A stretch of 64,000 bases of DNA from Chloroflexota bacterium (lineage in GTDB: Bacteria > Chloroflexota > Dehalococcoidia > UBA2979), in assembly GCA_009391845.1 (NCBI GenBank), contig QWJG01000001.1:1-64000 (forward strand), in the 5' to 3' direction. A program made the translations under genes and the position numbers. The notes under the pieces were generated by a model that was given only the letters and a program-made list of their open reading frames with translations, did no database searches and was not told the origin of the DNA. Positions 41,717 through 51,239 of this stretch are shown piece after piece. Numbering within the stretch: position 1 is the first letter of the stretch; every line of letters starts with the position of its first letter.

Positions 41717-42211
41717 CTACTTGCGGATCGGCGGGAGCACGTCCGGCAGGCGCTCCTCGCCGTCGTCGTCCACCAGCAACCCGCGCTGCTTGAGACGCGC
41801 GATCAGCCGAGGCCGCGCCTCCTCGGGCTCCTGCTCACGGATCCGCTGCGTGCAGACGACCGAGGCGACGGCGAACGAATCGAGGTGCGTCAGCGAAATG
41901 TCGATCGCCTCGAGGCCGATGAAGTCGGCGCGGGTACGCGCGCCGCCGTAGAGGTAGACAAGCGGTTTTCCTCGGCGGTCGGGGAGCACCTCGATTTCGC
42001 GCCAGGCGACGGAGCGGGCGCCGGTGCCCAGTGCCTTCATCACCGCCTCCTTGGCGGCGAAGCGGGCAGCCAGCTCGGGAACCCGACCGCGGCAAAACGC
42101 GGCCTCGGCGGGTGTGAAGACGCGGTGGATGAAGCGCTCCGGGTACTTCTTGAGCACCGCGCGCACGCGATCCAGTTCGATCATGTCGATGCCAACGGAA
42201 TGTGTAGTCAC
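41717..42211 (-). CDS. acpS: Holo-ACP synthase
   Basis: The 164-residue protein transfers phosphopantetheine to ACP. GIDMIELDRV near the N-terminus and RFAAKEAVMKALG hold the conserved Asp and Glu. A ~40-residue C-terminal extension (IRKQRG-type region RPRLIARLKQRGLLVDDD) is longer than usual for AcpS. It starts at GTG 42211. The adjacent nnr gene is a common genomic neighbour of acpS. Confidence 0.92.
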   Translation of the reverse strand: MTTHSVGIDMIELDRVRAVLKKYPERFIHRVFTPAEAAFCRGRVPELAARFAAKEAVMKALGTGARSVAWREIEVLPDRRGKPLVYLYGGARTRADFIGLEAIDISLTHLDSFAVASVVCTQRIREQEPEEARPRLIARLKQRGLLVDDDGEERLPDVLPPIRK

Positions 42212-42361
42212 GCCGCTGAATCTATCAGGGACGCTCACCCTCCGACGACGCCGCGCCGCCGCGCTCACCACCGCCACGAGGCCGCCGCGCACCATCCGAG
42301 GCGGCTGGGGACTGGCTGTGACGCGTGCGATACTCGCGCTTCGAGCAGGGCAGGGGGAACC

Positions 42362-43243
42362 GTGGCGGCACGCATTATCGATGGCAACGCGATTGCGGCG
42401 GAGGTACGCGCCGAGGTCGCCGCAGGCGTCGCGGAGCTGGTCGCCGCCGGGCGCCGCCCGCCGCACCTGACCGCCGTCCTCGTCGGTGACGACGCCGCGT
42501 CCGCGACCTACGTCCGCCTCAAGCACCGCGATTGCGCCGAGGTCGGGATGACCAGCGACACCGTCGCGCTCCCCGCGACCGCGACCCAGGCCGAGATCCT
42601 CGCGGTCGTCCGTGGCCTCAACGCGAACGACGCCGTCGACGGCGTGATCGTCCAGAAGCCATTACCGCCGGGTGTGGATGACGCTCTCGTCGACGCGACG
42701 CTGGATGCTGGCAAGGACGCGGATGGACTGGGGCCGACCAGCCTCGGCCGGCTCGTGCAGGGCGCGCCAGTGTTCATCCCCGCGACACCGTCCGGCATCC
42801 AGCAGTTGCTGCTGCGCAGCAGCATCGATCCCGCCGGGAAGCGGGTGGTGATTGTTGGGCGCTCGATCCTCGTCGGGCGGCCACTCGCCATGCTGCTCTC
42901 TGCGAAGGCGGCCGGTGCGAACGCGACGGTGACGATCGCGCACACCGGGACCAGCGACCTCGGCAGCGTCACCCGGGAGGCCGACATCCTCGTCGCTGCC
43001 GCTGGGCGGCGGAACCTGATCACGGCGGACATGGTCCAGCCGGGAGCGGTGGTGATCGATGTCGGGACGAACCGCGTCGACGACCCCTCGAAGAAGGCCG
43101 GCTTCCGCCTGGCGGGAGACGTGGACTTCGACGCGGTGAAGGAGATCGCCAGCGCGATCACGCCCGTGCCCGGTGGCGTCGGCCCGATGACCCGCGCGAT
43201 GCTGATCGTGAACGCCCTGAAGGCGGCGCGAGCCGCGAGCTGA
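42362..43243 (+). CDS. folD: Methylenetetrahydrofolate dehydrogenase/cyclohydrolase
   Basis: The 293-residue bifunctional folate enzyme interconverts methylene- and formyl-tetrahydrofolate. TYVRLKHRDCAEVGM carries the catalytic Lys, VIVQKPLPPGVD substitutes for the common VQLPLPxH loop, and GRSILVGRPLAMLL is the NADP site. ITPVPGGVGPMT is near the end. It starts at GTG 42362 after AGGGGGA, with a possible -10 TACTCG upstream. Confidence 0.93.
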   Translation: MAARIIDGNAIAAEVRAEVAAGVAELVAAGRRPPHLTAVLVGDDAASATYVRLKHRDCAEVGMTSDTVALPATATQAEILAVVRGLNANDAVDGVIVQKPLPPGVDDALVDATLDAGKDADGLGPTSLGRLVQGAPVFIPATPSGIQQLLLRSSIDPAGKRVVIVGRSILVGRPLAMLLSAKAAGANATVTIAHTGTSDLGSVTREADILVAAAGRRNLITADMVQPGAVVIDVGTNRVDDPSKKAGFRLAGDVDFDAVKEIASAITPVPGGVGPMTRAMLIVNALKAARAAS

Positions 43244-43339
43244 ACTGCCGCGGCGCAAGCAGGACGTTCCTGCTGGTTCATCCAGCCGGGGCGTTCTCCA
43301 TTCCCTTGAATCCGCTGTCCATGCGACGATGGAACGACG

Positions 43340-44474
43340 ATGGACGAACTTCGACAGCGAGTCGCCGAGCTACTCGAGCGCGTGCGGGATGTGCAGGTGC
43401 GACTTTGACCTGCCCGCACAGGAACGCCGTCTAGCCGAACGCCGCGAGCAATCGCAGGCCCCCGATCTGTGGAACGACCAGAAGCGCGCGCAGCGCGTCA
43501 TGAAGGAAATTGCACGCCTCGAACACCTCGTGAACACCTGGAACGTGCTGGAGACCGGCTCGAGTGACATCCAGGAGTTCCTCGCAATGGCCGAGGCGAT
43601 CGACGACGAGGACGAGCTCGCGGCGTTGGCGCGGGACCTCGACGCCGAGCTGGTCAAGCTCGAGCGTGAGTTCGACGCCCTCGAGGTTGAGTTGACCCTC
43701 AGCGGCGACTACGACGACCGCAACGCGATGCTCGCGATTCACGCGGGCGCGGGCGGCACCGAGGCGCAGGACTGGGCGGAGATGATGCTCCGCATGTACC
43801 TGCGCTGGGCCGATCGGCACGGCTTCAAGACGGAAATTCTCTCGATCAGCAACGGCGATGAGGCCGGGCTGAAGTCCGTCGAGATCCGCATCGCAGGCGA
43901 CAACACCTACGGCCTCCTCCGGTCCGAGCGCGGCGTCCACCGCCTGGTGCGCATCTCACCCTTCGACTCGTCCCATTCGCGCCACACCAGCTTCGCGCTG
44001 GTCGAGGTGATGCCCGAGGCCTCCGAGGGCGATATCAGCGTCGAGATCAACTCGGACGATCTGCGGATCGATACCTACCGCGCCAGCGGCAACGGTGGCC
44101 AGAACGTCCAGAAGAACGACACTGCGGTGCGGATCACACACATCCCCAGCGGGATTGTGGTCACCTGTCAGAATGAGCGATCGCAGAATCGAAACCGCGA
44201 GAGCGCGATGCTCGTACTGGAGTCACGGCTCCTCGAACTCGAGATCGAGCGTGTCGAAGCGGAACGGGCGGAGATCAAGGGCGTGCACGTGGACGCGGGC
44301 TGGGGCAACCAGATTCGTTCCTACGTGCTGCAGCCGTACCGGATGGTGAAAGACTTGCGCACCAGCACCGAGACCAGCGACACCGGCGCCGTCCTCGATG
44401 GCGCCATCGACGAGTTCATCTACGACTACCTGCGGAGCCAGGTCGGCATTGACGACACGGCCGTCGCCTCGTGA
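43340..44474 (+). CDS. prfB: Peptide chain release factor 2, with programmed +1 frameshift
   Basis: The ATG at 43340 is followed by 22 codons and then an in-frame TGA at 43406-43408. Reading continues after a +1 shift at CTT TGA C, so the protein is encoded by 43340-43405 joined to 43407-44474 (377 residues). SPFDSS (RF2 stop-codon recognition) and GGQ in ASGNGGQNVQ are present. The shift lets RF2 sense its own level by terminating early when abundant. A conceptual frame without the shift would be truncated. folD is upstream and the metallopeptidase gene overlaps its stop by GTGA. Confidence 0.94.
43395..43409 (+). other. RF2 programmed frameshift site
   Basis: AGGTG (43395-43399) lies just upstream of CTT TGA C (43403-43409), the classic slippery site with an internal Shine-Dalgarno-like element at close spacing. 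The reading frame changes exactly here, with conserved RF2 sequence on both sides. Confidence 0.9.
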
Positions 44475-45859
44475 TCCGCACCCCTGGCACCGCGAGGGTC
44501 GCGACTGCCCTCGGCCTATTCGCGCTGGCGCTGGCAGCGGTGCTGGCGATCGCCCCACAATCGGCGCGCGCGGGCAGCATCACGGCCGGCGAGACGCGGA
44601 TCGAGAGCGCGGATCCGCGCGAAGTCAGCTTCCGCGTGAGCGTCGAAGCGCCGTCGAGCCTGGAGTCGGCCCGCTTCATCTACAAAGTGCTCAACCCGGA
44701 CGGCAATGTCGGTGGCGGCGGGGTCGCGGAGTTCGTTCCGGCAACTCGGACCGACGTCACCTTCACGCTCGGGACCGTCACCGCCAGCCGCTACATCCCG
44801 GTCGGCTCCGAATTCGTGATCCAGTGGGAACTGACCGATCGCGACGGCACGAAGGTGACCACCGACGAGGAGTCGTTCGTCTTCCTCGACGGCCGCTACG
44901 ACTGGCAGAACCGCACCGAAGGCGCCGTCACCGTCTACTGGTATGGCAGCAACCAGGATCGCGCCGACCTCGCCTTCGAGGCCACACGCTCATCGCTGGC
45001 GGACACCGAGGCCCTGCTCGAGGCGACCGTCGAATACCCCGTCAAGGTCATGGTCTGGGCGTCCGAGTCCGATGGCGATCTGGCGCGACAGCCGCGCGGT
45101 GAGACCTTCGACTCGCAGGTCGTGACTGGCGGTCAGCGCGTCGCGCCTGATCTGATCTTCGTCTTCACCCCGGATGTTGACGTGATCCGCCACGAAACCG
45201 CGCACATCGTCACCAAGGTGGCTGGCGACGGAGCGTTCACCCGCGTGCCGTCCTGGCTCGACGAGGGCACCGCGGTCTACATGCAGAACACCCCGGGCTC
45301 CGGCTATAGCTCGGCGATCCGCTTCGCCATCGAGACCGGCGCGCCGCTCAACCTGCGATCGCTCCAGTCGCCCGCCAACGAGGCGAGCCTCATCAACCTC
45401 TTCTACGGACAGTCCTGGTCGACCGTCGACTTCATGGTCTCGAACTTCGGCGAGGAAGCATTTGCCGAGGTCTACCGCACCATCAAGGCCGGTTCGCCGA
45501 CCGACGACGCGTTGATGGCCGTCTACGGCGTCGATCAGAACGGCCTCTACAACCTCTGGCGCGAGGCCAACGGCATGACGGCGATCGACTTCGGTTCGAG
45601 CGCTGCCGGCACGGCCGTGCCGGGCGCCGAGGCGACGCGTGCGCCACTGGCGATCCCGACCTCGGTCGCGGCGGCGCCGCGCAGCGGAGCGGGGGCGGCT
45701 GGGACCGCCACGTCTGGCGCATCCGGGGCCGACAGCAGCGACGGCGGAAGCGATGGCGGGAGCGGAGCAAGCGGGATCATCGTCGCGCTCGTGACCCTGC
45801 TGATCGTCGCGGCCCTGGGTGGCAGCGCCTTCGCGCTGTCCCGCCGAGGGCGCGCCTAA
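44471..45859 (+). CDS. Exported peptidase-MA-like metalloprotease with C-terminal anchor
   Basis: The 462-residue protein has a signal peptide (about 8-36), an Ig-like N-terminal region, then a gluzincin-type zinc site VIRHETAHIV around residue 241 with a following LDEGTAVYM Glu. A Ser/Gly/Ala-rich linker (about 385-430) precedes a C-terminal transmembrane helix (about 432-455) and a short basic tail. This looks like a cell-surface peptidase anchored by its C-terminus. It starts at GTG 44471 inside the prfB stop. Substrate unknown. Confidence 0.78.
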   Translation: MIRTPGTARVATALGLFALALAAVLAIAPQSARAGSITAGETRIESADPREVSFRVSVEAPSSLESARFIYKVLNPDGNVGGGGVAEFVPATRTDVTFTLGTVTASRYIPVGSEFVIQWELTDRDGTKVTTDEESFVFLDGRYDWQNRTEGAVTVYWYGSNQDRADLAFEATRSSLADTEALLEATVEYPVKVMVWASESDGDLARQPRGETFDSQVVTGGQRVAPDLIFVFTPDVDVIRHETAHIVTKVAGDGAFTRVPSWLDEGTAVYMQNTPGSGYSSAIRFAIETGAPLNLRSLQSPANEASLINLFYGQSWSTVDFMVSNFGEEAFAEVYRTIKAGSPTDDALMAVYGVDQNGLYNLWREANGMTAIDFGSSAAGTAVPGAEATRAPLAIPTSVAAAPRSGAGAAGTATSGASGADSSDGGSDGGSGASGIIVALVTLLIVAALGGSAFALSRRGRA

Positions 45860-45908
45860 CCGCCGAGGGCCTGACCAACTCGCGCCAGAGCGGCGAGCGG
45901 CGGATCGG

Positions 45909-46766
45909 CTAGCGCCCCGGGATGATCAGACCACCCGGTGATGCCTGGCCACCCGCGTTCCCCGGTGTCGGGGCAGTCATGCCGCCCGTCCCCTGCTCCC
46001 GCTGCGCGGCTTCGCGTGCTCGCTGGATCGCCTGCTCCTCGGTGAGGAACTCGGAGGCAAGGACGCGGTCGCGAATCACGGCGTCGGTGTTGCCCGCGAT
46101 CACCCGCTGAATCTGCTCGAGCAGCGGCGCATCGTCCCAGGCCCCGGAGAAGCGTCGGCCGTTGATGCTCACAATCGGCACCTCCGTGACCGCCCGCTGG
46201 CTGGCAAGCACCGGGAGTTCGGCGATCTCCGTCAGTTGCAGCTTGATCGCCTTCGACTCGACCGCGAATGCGCCGAGCAGACGCGCCATGTGCGCTGAAT
46301 AGGGGTCGTAGGGCGCCAGCATCGCCTCGATCTCGACCGCTCCGAGTTCGGCGGCGCCGATACGCGTCTCCTCCGGCAGCGGCGCTTCGCCGCGCGAGAG
46401 GAACCAGATGATGTCGAGGAGCGCCGGGAAGAGCAGCCCGGAGAACAGCCCCACGAGGCGGATCGACCGCCCGTTCCCGCGCAGGATCGTCGTTGGCGCG
46501 AGCGTGATCCCCGCCTCCTCGGCGCGCGACGCGTGCTTATCGAGGTCGTAGGCGGTGATCCGCAGCGCGGGGTGCAGGCTGCCCAGTTGGCGCGCCAGTT
46601 CCAGCGCGTCGCCACAGTGGTTGCAGGTGTCGCGGTCCGTGCGCACCAGCCCAGACTCCTGGCGCGTCCAGACGTCGAAGCTGACCGGCGCCGCCATGCG
46701 CTGAGACAGGTACTGCGCGACCTGGGTCGCATCCTCGCGGTCCATCGGGCTCGCCGGCTTGACCAT
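45909..46766 (-). CDS. Thioredoxin-like protein with two folds, second redox site degenerate
   Basis: The 285-residue protein looks like a PDO/glutaredoxin-like protein with two thioredoxin folds. The first has a CxxC as DTCNHCGDAL. The second has PYDPYSAHMARLL where CxxC would be expected, so the Cys are absent, but VTEVPIVSINGRRF, the cis-Pro strand, is kept. The C-terminal ~45 residues are Gln/Ala/Gly-rich. It may be a disulfide reductase with one active site. It lies upstream of the lipid locus on the same strand. Confidence 0.68.
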   Translation of the reverse strand: MVKPASPMDREDATQVAQYLSQRMAAPVSFDVWTRQESGLVRTDRDTCNHCGDALELARQLGSLHPALRITAYDLDKHASRAEEAGITLAPTTILRGNGRSIRLVGLFSGLLFPALLDIIWFLSRGEAPLPEETRIGAAELGAVEIEAMLAPYDPYSAHMARLLGAFAVESKAIKLQLTEIAELPVLASQRAVTEVPIVSINGRRFSGAWDDAPLLEQIQRVIAGNTDAVIRDRVLASEFLTEEQAIQRAREAAQREQGTGGMTAPTPGNAGGQASPGGLIIPGR

Positions 46767-46814
46767 GGTCCTCGACCCTCCTCGACGCCTCGCGCTGCGC
46801 GCAATGGACGCGGG

Positions 46815-47405
46815 CTACTGGGCGCTCGTTTCCTCCGCCAGCAGCCGACGTGCAGTGTCGACCCGTTGTGCCACAGTGACCAGCGTCACTACCGCAAGGA
46901 TCCAGAGCGCGGGGCGCAGCAGCCCCAGGATCAGCGCCGCCCCCGTGAGGATCACCCGTTCCGGGCGCGTGAACAGCCCGCTGGTCATCGAAACGTCGAG
47001 GCCCTCGGCGCGCGCGCGCACGTACGACACTAGGATCGACCCAACCACCGCCGCGAACGCGAGGATCGTCTCCTCCTGGTTCCCGCGATCCAGCTCGTAG
47101 ACCAGGATCCCGCCGAGCACGACCGCCTCGGAGAGCCGGTCGAGCACCGAGTCGAACAGCGCCCCGAACGGCGTCGCCTTCCCCGTCGCCCGCGCGACCG
47201 CCCCGTCGAACATGTCGAGCCCGCCAAACACCAGCACCAGCACCCCACCGAGGAGCAGCCGCCCATCGGCGACCGCGACGGCCGCCGCGATGCTCCCAAG
47301 CAGCCCGGCCACCGTAATCATGTTTGGGGTCACTCCCAGCGCGACGAACACACCGACGATCGGCGCGAGGCGTTCCGCGGAGATGCGGGTCGGGAGGAGC
47401 TTCAT
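46815..47405 (-). CDS. CDP-alcohol phosphatidyltransferase (PgsA/PI-phosphate synthase type)
   Basis: The 196-residue membrane enzyme has the family signature DGAVARATGKATPFGALFDS followed by VLDR, fitting D-G-x2-A-R-x8-G-x3-D-x3-D. Hydrophobic helices fill the rest. In actinobacteria the neighbouring PimA and acyltransferase genes make this the phosphatidylinositol-phosphate synthase. The same is likely here, but phosphatidylglycerol-phosphate synthesis cannot be excluded. Confidence 0.85.
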   Translation of the reverse strand: MKLLPTRISAERLAPIVGVFVALGVTPNMITVAGLLGSIAAAVAVADGRLLLGGVLVLVFGGLDMFDGAVARATGKATPFGALFDSVLDRLSEAVVLGGILVYELDRGNQEETILAFAAVVGSILVSYVRARAEGLDVSMTSGLFTRPERVILTGAALILGLLRPALWILAVVTLVTVAQRVDTARRLLAEETSAQ

Positions 47406-47466
47406 CCGGCGTGTATTTCGTTGGTGCGCGAGTGGTCAGCGAGGGCGAGTCGGCGGCGGCGATCGG

Positions 47467-48651
47467 TCATGCGCGCATCAGGCGGCGCAGTCGCGCGCGT
47501 GCGCGTGCCTGCTCCCAGGTGTGGTGCTGATCCAGCAGTCGGTCGTAGTAGGAGAGGAGCTGCTGCGTCACGCGCGGCCAGGAGTAGTCCTCCACGCGCA
47601 CCCGGCCACCCTCGGCCAGCGCGTCGCGCTTGGATTTGTCGCGGACCAGCAGCGTGAGCGCATCGGCAAGGCCGAGCGTGTCCTTCGGGCGGACCAACAA
47701 CCCATCGACGCCGTGCGTCACCACCGAGGCGTAACCCTCGATGTTCGACGCGACGATCGGGAGGCCCGCAGCCATGGCTTCGAGAATGACATATCCCTGT
47801 GACTCATTCCCGAGCGCTGGCGCGCAGAAAATGTGCGAGCTGCGATGGTAGCGGGGGAGTTGCTCGTTTGAGGGCCCCGGCGCGAAGACGATGTTGCGCT
47901 GACCGCTGTGGCGCACGGAAGCCTCGTAGCGACGCCGGGTGCGGGAGTCTGGACCGACGATGATCAGTCGGGTGTTGGGATCGCGGGCGTTGACTACGCC
48001 GAAAGCACGGATCAGGTAGGCGAGACCCTTCCGTTTCTCCGCGCGCCCGACGTAGAGGATGTTGATCAGGTTGTCGTCGAACTCGGCGAGCGGTTCGAGC
48101 AGTGGGTTCGCGAACCGCTCGATATCAAGGCCATTCGGGATCACGTTGTAAAAGCCGGGGAAGTACTCGCCGACGTACTGCGCGGCCGGCGGCGAAACGG
48201 CGATCTTGCCGTCCAGTTCGCGGAACCAGCGCTTGAGCAGGCGGCGGCCGTAGCCGTACAGGCGGTTGCCACCGTCCTTGCGGGCGTGGAACGTGCCGAC
48301 GTTGATCACCCGATCGTTCGCGGCCTTCGAGTGGCGAAGGACGTGGATCGGAAGGACCGGCATCAGCGGCTCATGGACGTGCACTACATCGAAGTGTTCC
48401 TCTTCCAGGAATCGCTTCACCTGGTGCCCGAGCGTGGGATTGAGGGCGATGCGAGCTGTGGAGCCGGACGCGGGGACAGAGATCGGGCGCCCCATGACGC
48501 GCACCCGAGGGTCGGCGACCCGCCCACTCGCGGGCGCGAGGATCAGCACCTCGTGGCCGCGTGCCGCGAACTCCTCGGCCAGTTGGCCGATGTGGCCATT
48601 GACCCCGCCGGGCGTGAGCCAGTCGTAGGGCGATACAAGTGCGATCTTCAT
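47467..48651 (-). CDS. PimA-like GT4 glycosyltransferase
   Basis: The 394-residue GT4 enzyme has KIALVSPYDWLTPGGVNGHI at the N-terminus (Gly-rich acceptor region) and ILYVGRAEKRKGLAYLI with ALGNESQGYVILEAMAAGLP (donor site, EX7E-type). It resembles phosphatidylinositol mannosyltransferase PimA, which adds mannose to phosphatidylinositol at the cytoplasmic face. Neighbouring genes support that role. It overlaps the PHP gene by ATGA. Confidence 0.85.
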   Translation of the reverse strand: MKIALVSPYDWLTPGGVNGHIGQLAEEFAARGHEVLILAPASGRVADPRVRVMGRPISVPASGSTARIALNPTLGHQVKRFLEEEHFDVVHVHEPLMPVLPIHVLRHSKAANDRVINVGTFHARKDGGNRLYGYGRRLLKRWFRELDGKIAVSPPAAQYVGEYFPGFYNVIPNGLDIERFANPLLEPLAEFDDNLINILYVGRAEKRKGLAYLIRAFGVVNARDPNTRLIIVGPDSRTRRRYEASVRHSGQRNIVFAPGPSNEQLPRYHRSSHIFCAPALGNESQGYVILEAMAAGLPIVASNIEGYASVVTHGVDGLLVRPKDTLGLADALTLLVRDKSKRDALAEGGRVRVEDYSWPRVTQQLLSYYDRLLDQHHTWEQARARARLRRLMRA

Positions 48652-49472
48652 CGCGATCCCCCTAACGCAAGCCGTTCGGCCCAGGCGGGCACCGATCGGC
48701 GCGAGGCAAACCCGACCTCGCGGCCGCGTTGTTCGGCGATACGTCGCCAGCCGATCTGACGGAGTGGTGCGCGCTGCCCCCGGCCCGCCCGCGCGGTCCC
48801 GTTTTCGATGGCAACACGGAGTTCGGCTGCCCGCACGGCGGGACGCAGCGTACCCGGGAAGAGTGTATAGGCGCTTGCGATCCGTTCGGCGAACACTGCG
48901 TTGCTCGCCCCGATCTCGGCCAGGTGATAGCGCTTCGCGTTCAACTCCAGCGCGCGCGCCGCTCCGGAGCTGGCCCGCGCGGAGCCGCTGGCGACCTGGA
49001 TCGCATCCGGGTGGATCGCCGGATCGTCCGAGCTGAGCAGCGCCTCGAGGTCCGCGCGACCGATTGAGCGCCGCCAGCGTGCGAACGGGTGCGGCACGAT
49101 CGCGAGTCCACCGAGGCGGTGAATAGCCTCGATCGTGTGTGCGGCGGACGCGCCCGCAGGCACGGCCTCCTCGACCCAGAGCGCCAGGAGCGGGCCGTCG
49201 GTGCTCGTAACCAGCATCCCCGGCACCACCTCGAAACTGAGCCCGTCGCGGACCGCCCGCTCGCGGGCATCGAGGGAACTGTCGATCCGATCGCGGTCGG
49301 CGATTGCGATCAAATCGAGTTCGGCGCGTTGCTCGGTGCGCTGAAGAATCGCTTCGAGGTCGGCCGCGCCCTCGCCCCGGTTGGTTTCAACATGGAGATC
49401 AGCGCGGCCGAAGCGGATGTCGGTGGTGAGGAGGGAGGCGATCGAGGGACGTTCGTCCCGATACGTGCTCAT
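48648..49472 (-). CDS. PHP-superfamily protein, degenerate metal site
   Basis: The 274-residue protein has the PHP fold order: FGRADLHVETNRGEG (normally DLHxHSxxSDG; the second His is Glu and Ser-Asp is Gly-Glu), LDLIAIADRDRID, EVVPGMLVTSTDGPLLALW, and GLAIVPHPF. Because several ligands differ, hydrolytic activity is uncertain. PHP proteins next to PimA homologues are frequent in Chloroflexota-type genomes, from general recollection. The start is ATG 49472, and the stop overlaps the GT4 start. Confidence 0.75.
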   Translation of the reverse strand: MSTYRDERPSIASLLTTDIRFGRADLHVETNRGEGAADLEAILQRTEQRAELDLIAIADRDRIDSSLDARERAVRDGLSFEVVPGMLVTSTDGPLLALWVEEAVPAGASAAHTIEAIHRLGGLAIVPHPFARWRRSIGRADLEALLSSDDPAIHPDAIQVASGSARASSGAARALELNAKRYHLAEIGASNAVFAERIASAYTLFPGTLRPAVRAAELRVAIENGTARAGRGQRAPLRQIGWRRIAEQRGREVGFASRRSVPAWAERLALGGSR

Positions 49473-49638
49473 GACGCGGCCATTGTACGGAGTGGGTCCA
49501 GTGCTGATGGTCGTTGTGGCAGGTGACCCGATGCTGGTCCGAATCCGGCGTGCGATGGAGGGGCAAGCTCGATACCCTGCGCTGCTCGCGGGAGCGGCAA
49601 GCCGGCGAGCAACGGCGATTACTGGACGGGGACATGCG

Positions 49639-50319
49639 ATGGCGGACGAGGCACCAACGAAGCGAACGCGGCTGCGGCGATCACCGACGCGTGGGTGCTA
49701 CGACCGGGCAGCGATCGACGCGATCCTCGATGGGGGCGTCCTCTGCCACGTGGGCTACGTGATCGACGGGCAGCCGATGGTGACGCCCACGCTGTACTGG
49801 CGCGAGGGTGACCGCGTGTACTGGCACGGATCGAGCGCCAGCAACATGCTTCGCGCCGCCGAGGGCGCCCCCGTCTGCCTCACCGTGAGCCACCTGGACG
49901 GCCTGGTACTGGCGCGCTCCGGCTTCCATCACTCCGTGAACTACCGTTCGGTGATGCTGTTGGGCGAGGCCCGCATCGAGGACACGGCGAAGCGCCCGGA
50001 ACTCCTCGATCGGTTCATCGAAGAGCTGGTCCCCGGTCGCGCGGCGACGCTGCGCCAGCCGACCGAGCAGGAGTTGAAAGCGACGACGATCCTCAGCATC
50101 GCGATCGACGAGGTATCCGCGAAGGTTCGCACCGGCGGCCCGATCGACGAGCCTGAGGACTACGAGTTGCCAATCTGGGCGGGCGTGGTGCCGCTGCACC
50201 AGACGATCGACGCGGCGATCCCGGACGACCGCCTGCTCCCGGGCGTCGAGCTGCCGGAACACGTCACCTCGCTGAGCGAGGTGCGCTGGGCGCAGCCGGC
50301 ATCGGTGCCGCCAGCCTAG
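49639..50319 (+). CDS. Pyridoxamine 5'-phosphate oxidase-family flavoprotein
   Basis: The 226-residue protein (ATG 49639, after GGGGAC) has a split-barrel flavin-binding pattern: RSPTRGCYDRAAIDAILDGG, CHVGYVIDGQPMVTPTLYWR, VYWHGSSASNMLRAA, VCLTVSHLDGLVLARSGFHH and NYRSVMLLGEA. This is the Pyridox_ox_2 (NimA-like) branch, which binds FMN or heme. The frame extends upstream to 49381, but without homology. It lies convergent with the acyltransferase gene, sharing 4 bp. Confidence 0.85.
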   Translation: MADEAPTKRTRLRRSPTRGCYDRAAIDAILDGGVLCHVGYVIDGQPMVTPTLYWREGDRVYWHGSSASNMLRAAEGAPVCLTVSHLDGLVLARSGFHHSVNYRSVMLLGEARIEDTAKRPELLDRFIEELVPGRAATLRQPTEQELKATTILSIAIDEVSAKVRTGGPIDEPEDYELPIWAGVVPLHQTIDAAIPDDRLLPGVELPEHVTSLSEVRWAQPASVPPA

Positions 50320-51221
50320 CGGGAGCGGTCACCCGAATCGGGCGTCAGCCCGTAGGTCCAGATCGGGCTGAGCGGGAACCATTGATCCGGAGCGGAGCGG
50401 ATGCCGTCCTCGATCGCCGCGAGCACGCTCCGCATGCCGGCCTCGATGTCCGCGCCGCGCTCGCCGGAGCCGGCGCCGCGGGTGAGGACCGCGACCTCGT
50501 GGAGCGCGATCCAGTAGCGCCCCGTGCCGGACCGCGTCACGAACCCGACCACGATCGCGGCGCCCGTCAGCCACGCCAGTTCGACGGCGCCTCGAGGCAT
50601 CGCGGCGCGCTCCCCAAAGAACGGGAACGGCTCGCCCGTCCCGAGCACATCGCGGTCGACGAGCATGCCGAGGACCCCGCCGCAGCGAAGCTGCTCCAAG
50701 GCCTCGCGCACGCCATGGCGATCGGCGGGGACGAAGCGGACGCCGCTGTGTCCGCGGACGCCGTGCACGAAGTCGTTGAGCGCTGGAGGCGCCAGCCGTT
50801 CGGTGAGCACCATGATCGGAAAGAGCGGCGCCAGCGCCGGGGCGATGAATTCGGGATTACCGAGGTGCGCCGACGCGAGGATCACGCCGCGCCCCCGATC
50901 GTAGGCGCGGAAGAGCGCGTCGATGCCTTCGAGGGCATCGACCTGATCGAAGACGGCGTCCGGTCGCAGCCGCGCGGTGCGCGCGAAGTCGACGTAGTAA
51001 AGCGCGGCGCTGCAGACGGCGCCGCGCGCGGCGCGATCGATGGCGCTCCTCGGTGTCGCGGCCGGGTAGACGTGGCGCATGTGATCGCGGGTCGTGCGAC
51101 GCAGCCTACCGGAGGCGAACCACGCCACGGTGCCGGCGGCACGCGCGAGGGCGTAGAGGATCGCTGTCGGCACCCGATCGCCGACGCGCACGAGCAGTTG
51201 AAGCAACCGCAGTCGGATCAC
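50316..51221 (-). CDS. LpxL/PatA-type lipid acyltransferase A
   Basis: The 301-residue protein has LASAHLGNPE (HxxxD-like active-site region), LVDRDVLGTGEPFPFFG and a C-terminal QWFPLSPIW. This fits the LpxL/HtrB family, which includes the PIM acyltransferase PatA. It likely acylates a mannosylated phosphatidylinositol, given the neighbouring PimA-like and PI-phosphate synthase-like genes. Its 3' end overlaps the convergent flavoprotein gene by 4 bp, and its neighbour is a related acyltransferase. Confidence 0.82.
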   Translation of the reverse strand: MIRLRLLQLLVRVGDRVPTAILYALARAAGTVAWFASGRLRRTTRDHMRHVYPAATPRSAIDRAARGAVCSAALYYVDFARTARLRPDAVFDQVDALEGIDALFRAYDRGRGVILASAHLGNPEFIAPALAPLFPIMVLTERLAPPALNDFVHGVRGHSGVRFVPADRHGVREALEQLRCGGVLGMLVDRDVLGTGEPFPFFGERAAMPRGAVELAWLTGAAIVVGFVTRSGTGRYWIALHEVAVLTRGAGSGERGADIEAGMRSVLAAIEDGIRSAPDQWFPLSPIWTYGLTPDSGDRSR

Positions 51222-51239
51222 CGGTAACGACTCCCGAGG

